The notes under the pieces: model-generated
What the model was told of the DNA's origin: nothing
The model's input: the letters and a program-made list of their open reading frames with translations, nothing else
The model's database searches: none
Shown: positions 47,338-56,459 of the stretch, piece after piece
Layout of the letters: each line of letters opens with the position of its first letter
How positions within the stretch are numbered: position 1 is the first letter of the stretch
Program-made: the position numbers and the translations under genes
Origin: Ectocarpus siliculosus
Lineage: Eukaryota; Sar; Phaeophyceae; Ectocarpales; Ectocarpaceae
Direction of reading: 5' to 3'
Length of the DNA stretch: 64,000 nucleotides
Assembly (NCBI GenBank): GCA_000310025.1
Contig: FN649728.1
Span: forward strand, 5,813,782 to 5,877,781

Positions 47338-50300
47338 CAACAGGAAAACGCAGGCGGTGGCGGATCGGGGGGGGGCGTAAACAAGTGCAGAAAAGTGGCT
47401 GCAAGGGGATGGAAAGTATTCTACCATTGTAATGTGGACTGAGCGGCTCAGAGCGGAGAACAAGCCATGTACGTACACCTATTGCGCAACAAATAGTGGG
47501 CTTCTGGCGTCCCCATCAGTGGCGTTCTTGACCGAACACTGCTGTGGACTTCATACGGAACCTGCTGGCGACAACATCCACCCTACCTCAGCGTTAGGTC
47601 TGCCCGGTGCAATCGTGCGCAGATATCCGAGAGGCTCAATCAACACGACGACCGCTGCGTATTTCGTTTCTCATGCTCACCCTTCAGACTTGCACCTTCG
47701 TACATTTTGCATATTTCGTGCGCTCCAAGGCGGCGTCCGAAACCAACGCGCCACCAGGGCGGCACAACCATCACCCGTACACATTCGTCGGTCTGGTAGT
47801 GTTAGGAATTCTTTCGCACACAACAAATCCAGGTTATTTGGTAATCGTCAAAGATATTTGTGTGTTTCACCTTCTCGACACGCATCTCGTAGTTCATTTT
47901 GCAGTCGATGGCGTGCATGCATCGGTCGAAGCTGCTGTCCACATCTCCGCACAGGAACTTCTGGTTGGGGCAGAGCTCGCTGTCGAACGTTCCTGCTCCA
48001 CGTGCAACCACAAAAGACAGGGCGTTAAAGGAACGGCTGGCAACGCGAGCCAGGTGGTTATCCTTGTACCAAAAAATAAAAAAACATCGAGGAGGTGGTG
48101 CACGTTCCCGCACCACAACGCAAGGGCCTCATCAGAGGGGTTTAAAACACAAACGGCGTGTTGCCCGGGAGGGAGGATGGGGACCCCCAACCCGCGATAC
48201 GAGAATCGGCAACCACCTCGACTTTCTGCTTAGGCAATTAAGATGTAACCCTTTCGCTTGGGTAAGAAATCCATTAACTTCTCCCACGTGTCTCAATGAC
48301 CACCAATGAAACACAGGACGGCCGCAGGGGTCCTCCAAAGACAAAAACCCCATGGGCCAAAGAAGGCGCCAAGAATAAAACATCGTAGGGTTGCGGAGCC
48401 AATTGAGCCTTGAAACTCGGCCGGAAAATTCTCTCCGCCACTAGCTCCCCTTTTTCTCACCGTCAGCCGGGGCGTAGTCGGCAGAGCCGAAGGTGCCACA
48501 CTCCTCGTCGAACTCATCGAACTCCAGGGGTTCGTACAGCTCGATCTCCGTGTCCGCCGGGGTGTCACCCTCCGCATCAACGATGTGGATCCTGCGGTAG
48601 ACACAGGGGGCAGCAGTTGCAGCACGCACGGGCAACGCCAGGACCAAACAAGCAACAGTTCAATACCTCCAGAACAGAACAAGCACGGGGCCCGAGAGAG
48701 AAGTTACAATATAGAAGTCGTCAACATCCGCGTGATAAAAAATCCTTTCAGCCGGGGGGGGGGTACGCTCTCGAAAGAGGAACAACAAAGTTTTGAGTGA
48801 GAGTCGCTGTGATGATTCCGGGGGGGATGTTTCCCTTCGGTTTCGAAATCAACATAGATTTGATCGGTATTGATCGGCTGCTCGCAAAAAACTTCACACG
48901 GCCTGCAATACAAAACGGGGTACACAAGTTCGGTTAAACCCCGACTGCTGTTTATTGCGGAACCTCTAAGTGTGCAATCCGCATTCTTATCCTAGACCCG
49001 GCTTGGAAGGTTTCAAATACGCGTTGCGGACAATCAAGCCTAGTACAGGAGTCCCCAAGACAAAGAGCAGGACATTCACAAATTAAGGCCTCCACGACCT
49101 TCGCCTAGAGGCATCCAGAGACCCCAGTCTCTGTTGTATCTGCCGCCGAGAAGGGTTTACTCATAGTCGTGCATGCCGCAGTCGTTAGACCGTTGATCTC
49201 TCATCCCTATGAAGCCGGGAAGGAGCACGCCGGGTTCTCACCGGACAAGGCTCTCACATCACAAGCGCGAAGCACCGTGAGGTATTCGGCGAGTCGCATG
49301 AAGGGTGCGCTGCATCCTGCTAAGGGTGTTCGGCATCTTGTGCTTACTTCCTTGCGTACGGATGACAGCTGCGTACTACTTAATTTTTTTGTTCGTGCTT
49401 GCAGTAACAGACACACGCCATTTTTCACCTTCCGGACATGCCGTTGTGGATGTGGCAGAAGTAGAAGATCTCCGTCACGTCCGGGTCGGTAACGGTGAGC
49501 TCTACCGTGTAGTTGGTCTCCATCCAGGTCTCCTCGGGGAAGAAGAACTGCGGCTCGTACGTGTCCAGGTCGGACAACCCGCCGTCGATCACATACACGG
49601 GGGCGTCGCCTGAAGATGTTAAACAACAAGGGGGGTTGTCAGCGTTGCATAACTTACAGGAGGGGGGGCAACATCATGTGAAGGCATATGCCGATGTAGT
49701 CGGTAGACTGTAGACCTCGAAGTCCTTGAAATGCAGGGACAGCGAGGTCGGGTCGTCGATAACGTACACGTTGGCTCATATGACAAACAGACAACCGGGG
49801 GGAGGGTTGTATGTTGTGCACGTTTCATGGGTGCGGGGCCGGGGGGCATGTTCTCAATGTACACGCATGCCATTAGGTGTAGTCGGTAGTTTCAGAATTA
49901 AGTGTGGGGTGAATCTGCCCGCCTCTTAGTTATGTTGTGTTGTTGGCACTATCATCTTTATGAAATTTGACCCTCTCTTTCGTGGCGGAGGTAATCACCA
50001 TTCGGCTCGTATTTTATGAAGGGGCACAGGATTCCGGGTTGTATTCAACAGGGCTCATTTTCTGAGACGGGCGGGCTCTAAATACATGCGGGTGCGCACG
50101 CGGTCCATGGAGACCCTCGCCTGAGAGCGTCCATCAAAGGCCGACGAAAAACGGATCACCGTTGGTATCTACAAGAGCGTGGCGAGTGGCCCGAGGTAAA
50201 CAGAACCGCAAGACTAAAGACGAACAAAGGTTCATGTATTGGCCTTTGGACCCGGAAGAAAACAAGCAGAGTAGCTCAATGCGAACGAAACAAAATCGAT

Positions 50301-50671
50301 CGCCCGAGGGGACATTATCATACCCGGAGCCAAATGCTTCGTGATTGTGCGGACGACAGTACCAGGAGTGATCCTGTCGCCAGCCAGCTTGATCAACCCT
50401 GGTACTGTTTTCCGCATGCCCACATGTCGCCCACGAACAATCACACGATCGGCTATCATTGGGTACAAGCAAATGATGTTTTGGATAATGATTGCATATG
50501 GAACCGAGATACTTTCGCCCCTCCCCGCCCACCAGGCGACATCTCTCACCGCTTCCGATACCCTCTTCGAGCTCGTCGACCCCCTCGTGCGCCCCGTCAG
50601 GGTAGTACGCGAAGCCCAGCGGATGGTACCAGTTGGACGCCTCCAGCTGGCTAAACTCGTACGTTTCTCCC
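46539..50671 (-). CDS. Membrane-anchored cupredoxin-like and DUF305 protein (6 exons seen, 5' end missing)
   Basis: Exons in reading order: 50671-50550, 49609-49429, 48591-48461, 47992-47871, 47271-47152, 46790-46539 (TAA); phases agree throughout and give about 330 residues. The first exon reads ASNWYHPLGFAYYPDGAH. The second ends FYFCHIHNGMSGR, a Cys/His/Met cluster like a type-1 copper site. Exon 4 is Cys-rich (CPNQKFLCGD, CMHAIDCKM). Exons 5-6 carry a DUF305 core (VAFMHQMIPHHENAVNMA, LRDIINTQNFQI). The C-terminus has one membrane helix (WAIGVMAALGVLCLSLLAAVV) and a short basic tail, so the protein should be an anchored extracytoplasmic one. Cupredoxins bind copper, and DUF305 proteins often occur with metal handling; copper binding or transfer is inferred. 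Upstream exons (signal peptide and first cupredoxin strands) were not found to 53.6 kb. Confidence 0.83.
47278..47343 (+). repeat. (CAG)18 microsatellite next to a splice acceptor
   Basis: Eighteen pure CAG units are followed by interrupted CAACAG copies. On the gene's strand this is (CTG)18 ending 4 nt before the CAG acceptor of exon 47271-47152, in the position of the polypyrimidine tract. Confidence 0.95.
49157..49385 (-). mobile_element. Truncated LINE 3'-end fragment
   Basis: A ~230-bp copy closely matching 1371-1592. On the minus strand its end reads INGLTTAACTTMS, like the C-terminus of the 53.7-kb LINE. It sits in intron 48592-49428 of the cupredoxin-DUF305 gene, within about 45 nt of the donor of exon 49609-49429. 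Confidence 0.6.
49620..49895 (-). pseudogene. Duplicated exon start of the cupredoxin exon, decayed
   Basis: On the minus strand, 49771-49690 reads ANVYVIDDPTSLSLHF. This resembles the start of the real exon (DAPVYVIDGGLSDLDTYE at 49609 downwards). The intron next to it is also duplicated: AACAAGGGGGGTTGT at 49623 versus AACCGGGGGGAGGGTTGT at 49793, and TGTAGTCGGTAGACTG at 49694 versus TGTAGTCGGTAG at 49878. An AG precedes the copy in a workable phase, but the frame soon reaches TGA. Confidence 0.55.
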
Positions 50672-50827
50672 CTGCGATGGTGGTGTACACAAGAAATGTC
50701 AGCAGGAAAAAAGGGAGCTATTTCCATCTTTTTTCATAACCCGACCTTTCCGTTCTGCGGTGCTTGCCTGGGAGTTGGGATATCAAGGCTGAACAAACGT
50801 AACTTTGGCCATTGGAAAACGTGTTAA

Positions 50828-52079
50828 GACCCATGTTTATGGTCGCCAAATCTTTGCGAAAATGTTTACATTTTCAAACATTTGCGGATATAGCTTTTGT
50901 TTCACTGTTTATGGGAGAAAAGCTTCGGCAAAATATTCTCAAAACATTTTCAAATGGGGCAAAAGTCGCTCGTTTGAAAAACTATTCTCAAACATTTTGA
51001 AATGGGGCAGGTCGCGAAAATGTTTCCCAAGAGCGGCGAGATTAGTAGCCGATCGCCCCTTCCGTCCTAAACACCAACCACTGCGCAGCGCACACTCAAC
51101 GTAGCAAGCTCAGAGAGGGATCCGGACAACCCTAGAGTCACCGTGTCAATGTTTCGCCGGCTGATACACGGCGGTAGCTCGTCAAGCGCGCACAAAAAAA
51201 TAAACAGACAGGGGTGGTTTGGAGGGCACGGAGAAAGCATGGTTTGTGTCTCCGAACGGCAAAGAGTCTGCTGCTTGAGAGGAGAGGTGAGTACTAAGCT
51301 CTCGTCCCCTAGACTATCGATTCATGTTTTGTTTTCTTGGGTGTCTTCTCCATCAACGGCTCTCATCCGGGTGTGCGTGGTTCAGCAGTGGACGTACTCA
51401 ACAGGCAGGGAGGCGCGTCGTGGTGAACTCGATGTGTTGAAAAAGTATTTTTTTGGACGGAGGAATAAGCCCTCTATATTCAAGTGAAAAAATAGACCGA
51501 AAAAAACGTTGTGTCCACAACTTTGCGCACACAACGACGTGCCTCACTGCCGGCTGAGCGCGGCCACTGCCAACCCACGCACAACCGGATGAGAGTCGTT
51601 GATGGAGAAGACACCCAAGAAGACAAAACATGAATCGATGGTCTAGAGGACGAGAGCTGGATAGCTTTGTACTCACGTGTCCTCTCAAGCGGCCGACTTT
51701 TTGCCGTTGGGAAGCGCTGAAGCACGTTTTGGTCTCTTTTTGTCGCCGAGAACATTTTTTCTCGCACGCCCGGAGCGCCATCGCCACATATTGGCGGGCA
51801 CAGCATCAGCTCAGTGCATCAAGGGTTGTGGGGAGCCCTTTGCGAGCTCGTTACATTCAGTTCCATGACGCATTTGTGGTTTGTCTGTCACAAATCGTTT
51901 GGTAGCGGTAGACCACGATTCCCGCCGCACGTGCGATGAATTTCGAGAAAACCACACGATAAAGATATTTTTGCCCATAAAAACGGTACTCAAATGTTCC
52001 TCTGGCAGATATTCGCGCGCGAATGTTTGACAACATTTGAAGACTTTTTTCAAAGATTTGGCGACCATAAACATGGGTC
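50828..52079. mobile_element. Non-autonomous DNA element with long inverted arms
   Basis: The outer ends match perfectly as inverted repeats (GACCCATGTTTATGGTCGCC AAATCTTT at 50828-50855 and its complement at 52052-52079). TAA lies at both outer edges (50825-50827, 52080-52082). Inner arms also pair: 51270-51425 against 51530-51690, sharing CGATTCATGTTTTG and GGGTGTCTTCTCCATCAACG. The middle of each arm is more diverged. No transposase frame is visible. TAA fits the TWA target of PIF/Harbinger elements, but fold-back structure alone does not prove that family. Confidence 0.75.
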
Positions 52080-52082
52080 TAA

Positions 52083-53680
52083 GTCCAGAAGACAACACTA
52101 AAACCAAAATCGTCGCTCTTGGGGTACCCAGTCAAGTAAATAAGCAAACCGGGCCTCCGCCGAAACAGTGGTTCTAATGGGTGGGCAGTAAAGTTCTCTT
52201 CCGCTACGAGATGGTGCAACGATGATTTCCGGCACATGAAGGTCGTGCAGCAACGATGCGCCAGAATTCAAAATCAAAATAGAGCTCTGATTGGTCGAAA
52301 CACACCTCACCTTTTGATTATGAGAATGTTCGTCCCTCTGGGAGTAAGTACCTGGGACTTTTTTTTCATCAAAATCAACATCGAAGAGGCAAGGACATCA
52401 AAGGCTTCGAGCACCTGCCGCGAGGCAAATGCAAATCGGGTGCACGACACTACCCGATGTTCACTGCTGATAAAGGGGCTATCGTCACCCAGACCATTGG
52501 GCATTATTAATCCGGCCAGACTCGCTTGCCGGCAAGCCCAATACGGGGCCGGCTCGTTGGGTGCTCGAGGTGGAAATGCTGATCGTGACAAGCCGTGAAC
52601 GGACTTGACGATCGAAACAGGGCTACGCGGCTCTTCTGGGCTGTTCCGTGCAGGAGAGGGTAGTTGCAACCTTTTTCTCCGCACTCACGACACCCCAAGG
52701 CATCTAACCTTGTACAAAGAAGATGCTGGGTAAAGCTACGTCCCGTCGCGTGGCACTTCTAATGCTGTTGCTTCCTCCTTCGAAGAGTTATCGCTGGAAT
52801 ACTAAACTGTGTGCAGACAATCGGCGCAAACTTCAACCAACCGATCGCGACCGCTGGCATTTTTTCTTTCATCCTTCTCTTCCGGCGCATTCGGCACCTC
52901 ACGGCGCCAAACCTTGGCATTGCCCAACAGCCCAAGGTACCAGCTCCTTCCGGATACCGTTCTTGAGGCAACTCACTCTTAATCTGGCGAGATATCGGCT
53001 AAAGGGTGAACAGAAGAGTGCAAAACCTCCCGTAGAAACATCACCACTTCGCTGCTAGCTCCCCCGCTGGCGCAGGATCGTTTTGTTATTCGTTTCATTT
53101 GTCCACGATAATAACGCATTTTGATTTGATTTTCGGTTTGTTTTGATCTTGGTCTTTGCGGCGTCTCGAATACACGGCCGTACTTGTAGTATGAAACAAC
53201 AGTTCTACTTAACCTTCTTGAAAGCTTCATTGCACCATCTCGTGGCGGAAACTAACACAAGTGGTACTCAAAACAACATTAGCGCCGGCACACCAGGACC
53301 GTTCATTTCGGCCGAGGCTCATTCCTTACTCACAATTTGATTACCTAGTACACCAACAGCGACTATTATTGGTATCGGTTTAGTGCTTGCTTTTTGACTA
53401 AGCAACAGGGTGTTCTTGGCGTGAGAGGGGGCCCACGGATACGGTTTAAGTTCAGAAGCTAGCAGACTGGAGTCGATTTTATTTTCATCATCGAATCTAG
53501 GCAAAAAATACAAGGAAAGTGTCTAACCGTGGTGAAGTATCTAACCTTTGCAGCGAGAGGAGGCGTTTTTGTCTTACCAGGATACGTCCGCATACATCAG
53601 CTCACGCCAGATACAACTCAACAGCCAACCCTATTTCCCTATAAATAAGGCTGATTCTTACGGTGTAATTATTTCAGGGT
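52083..53680. other. Stretch without recognised gene
   Basis: Upstream exons of the cupredoxin-DUF305 gene were expected here on the minus strand but none was found. Open frames exist (e.g. 52684-52307 minus) without a cupredoxin-like or signal-peptide-like sequence. A poly-T run at 53680-53692 marks the tail of the LINE that follows. Confidence 0.45.
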
Positions 53681-55300
53681 TTTTTTTTTTCTCTCGGGGG
53701 GGGCGGGCGTACTCATTTGTTGCTTGCCGTAGTCATTTGACCATTGACCACGCATTCCTTTCGAGACGGAGCACCGTTCCTACACCTACTAGAGACACCA
53801 ACATTTGGGAGCTCTTTACGTTTCTGCCACAAACTCCATAAAAATTTCTTGCACATCATATCCCCGTCCTTTAGGGCCTCTTGCGCCCACCATCTATCCC
53901 CAATTATCGCGATCGTTTTTTCGCGGTTGTCTAATTTTCCAAACTTGTCAATGTCACACCTTCTCTGTCTCATTTCCTCGAGATCCTCTGTTTCCTTCCT
54001 GTACAACTCGCACTCCCCAACTATGTGGGGTCTACTCTCCTCCGATTTACCACATGGACATGTGTGTCTATCCTCCTCCTCTCTCCTACGGCTGGTACAC
54101 CTCTTCCTCCGTTCTGGCAAGTCCAGATCGCCTACTCGAAATTGCAATTTCAGCCTTTTTGGCATAGTCCATGGGGCCGTTCAAGTACGTCTTCATCCCT
54201 ATCCCTTCTTTCAACTTCCCGTATATCTCCAAGTGGTCTTCGCTTCGTACCTTCTTCCGAAGGGTTGCCTCCTCCCTACTCTCTAGCATCTCCTTGACTT
54301 TCGTCTTGAACCCCCCGAACCCTTCCGTGTCCAACGTCTCCTATCTCCTTCCAAAACTTCTCTACCACCTTGTCCCATCTGATTCCCTTCTTCCCTGGAG
54401 TCGCTTTTCCCCAAGCTGCCTTGTCAACCATGGCTGGTAGTCTATCGTCCGACATTCTACTTACCTTGTACTGCCAATTCAACTTCTGCATGTCTTCTCT
54501 TTGTTTTAAGAGAGTACATTCCCAATTCTGCTCTCAATACAGTGTTGCTCTTTGTACTTGAACATCCTAATATTTTCTTGGCCGCTGCCATCTGCACCGT
54601 TTCCAGCTGCTTGACGGCCTTTTCGTTACCTTCCCATACCTCTCCTGCATACTCTAGCTTAGGTACAATCACATTCAAGAGAATACACCTCTTAATCCTA
54701 GTGTTCAGGTGTGGGTCCGTAAGGATCTCGTCCATCTTGCCTATCTGAGCTTTACCCTTCCGAATCAACTTCGCTATGTGTGCGTCCCATGAGCACTCCT
54801 TCGAAATCTCTACTCCCAGGTACGTATACTTGTCTACTACCGGTAGTTCTTCCTCCCCCCATTTCCATTTGAATTCAACGGGATTTTTCTTGTCTTCGTT
54901 ACAGACCACTACTACTGCGCATTTTCCTACGTTCGCCGACAGTCTCCATTTTCGGGTGTATCCTACCGCCGCATCTATTTGATCTTGCAACCCTTCTGGT
55001 GTTTCGGATACCCCCACGAAATCATCTGCAAACATCAGTCCGGACACACTCTTTCCCTCTACTTGGACTCCCTGTCTTACTGCTTCAACCGCCCTTATCA
55101 AATCGTTGATGTAAATCTTGAAGAGAGTGGGTGTACAGCCCTGTGCGACTCCTTGGAGTATATCCACGTACTTCGAAATTTCCCCATCCAACATCACCGC
55201 ACTTCTTGTGCATTCTGTCATATTTTTCAAGATCCTCCACATTTTCCCCCGGGGGGTGGCCAGCACCGAAAAAATTATCCAGATCCAAACGACCGTCTTT
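53681..55300 (-). mobile_element. LINE (non-LTR retrotransposon), 5'-truncated and frameshifted
   Basis: The minus strand encodes the second half of a LINE reverse transcriptase and its C-terminal region. Frame 55266-54457 has QGVAQGCTPTLFKIYINDLI, the palm motif GLMFADDFVGV, then YTYLGVEIS. The product continues in other frames at 54491-54276, 54334-54086 and 54165-53713, so at least three frameshifts have occurred. The usual LSP in QGxxLSPxLF is shortened to TP. The last part has a Cys/His cluster (CPCG...HIVGEC) typical of LINE C-termini. The A-rich tail is the poly-T run at 53680-53692 on the plus strand. The N-terminal endonuclease and the first half of the RT are absent. Confidence 0.9.
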
Positions 55301-55311
55301 ACGGTTCCTCG

Positions 55312-56300
55312 AGTATTTTCGAGTCAGTTCTTCTCCTCAGATAGTATGGGATGTAAACAGTGGCATCACCTCCCGCAGGGGTTGGTGTTGCCACTTCGTA
55401 GCGAATGGAAAGAAATAAATATGGCTATGGGAAACAATCCTGTTTCCTGTCAAGCAGTAATAATACAGCGATCTATATTTATTTCTTTCCCATCCGCGAC
55501 GATTGTATTTTCCGGAGAAAAAATTGACTGAAAATAGAAATAGAGAAATTCTGCGCAATAGGGCACCAGTGGTCACAACACCATGGTACATGTTTGGGTT
55601 GGTTCAATTTGGATCAAACAAAGCTGCTCCGGCCCACTGCCACTATACTGCGACAATCCATCAATCACACACGCTCACCCCGGGCTTGTCCAGCGACCTG
55701 CGTGTTGGATGGATGTGTCCTCTGTCTGGCTTTCGCGACAGCAACGGTGCTTGTTGTGTTGGGTTTGTGCGCGCTGGGAGGAGATCGTATCCGCAATCTA
55801 CAAACCTATCTTTAGCAGTTTCTTTCCACAAAATGGTCGTGTGTATGTGGCGCGTGGCCGCTTGCATCCGGCGCGTGCCATGCAGTTAGTTGCATGCGCG
55901 GCATGTGCGAGCATACAAAATAGAGTCAGTACTCGGCCAATACGTGGCGAACACCAGTGGCCAGGCCAGATTGATAGGCCGGCTATGCTGCAAATACATC
56001 AGAAAAAATTGACTGAAAATAGAAATAGAGAAATTCGAGAAAGATTCCAATAATCGTTGGGTGGGTGGGTGGTGTCTCAAAAAGGAGACTCTCCTTTCCT
56101 CTGTTTTCCTGTCTTGCACAGGTTTGACAAAAGGAAGTGAGAGTGTGTTCTTCCTCCTCCTTTGTTCTGGATCTTTACGTCTGGAGAATTCTTAAATCGT
56201 GCCTCTTTCTTCATTTCCTGTTTTGAGAATCCATCAGTATTTTCGAGTCAGTTCTTCTCCTCAGATAGTATGGGATGTAAACAGTGGCATCACCTCCCGC
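55312..56300 (+). repeat. Two nested pairs of direct repeats
   Basis: A 65-bp sequence (AGTATTTTCGAGTCAGTTCT to CATCACCTCCCGC) is identical at 55312-55376 and 56236-56300. Inside, a 36-bp sequence (AGAAAAAATTGACTGAAAAT...) is identical at 55516-55551 and 56001-56036. The order is X-Y-Y-X with all copies in direct orientation. They lie just past the recombinase end of the DIRS-like element and next to the LINE's truncated end. Repeated sequence after the recombinase frame recalls the split direct repeats of Ngaro/PAT-type relatives, but no partner copy was found on the gag side. Confidence 0.7.
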
Positions 56301-56459
56301 GGTCGGTGTATCCACTTCTCTCCCTTACTTAGGAAACTCACTCGAACAAGATGAGTTTTCTCATCCCATACTTTACTGATAGAAAACAGATGAATGTGGA
56401 GGCATTGAGGAGAGACCTATGGCTGAAATAAGACCATTTAAATAAACAAACGAGACCAC

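Noticed and set aside
47171-47404. Poly-Ala/poly-Leu frames over the CAG repeat
   Set aside because: They are translations of the intronic (CTG)18 tract; the real exon starts at 47271 after the CAG acceptor.
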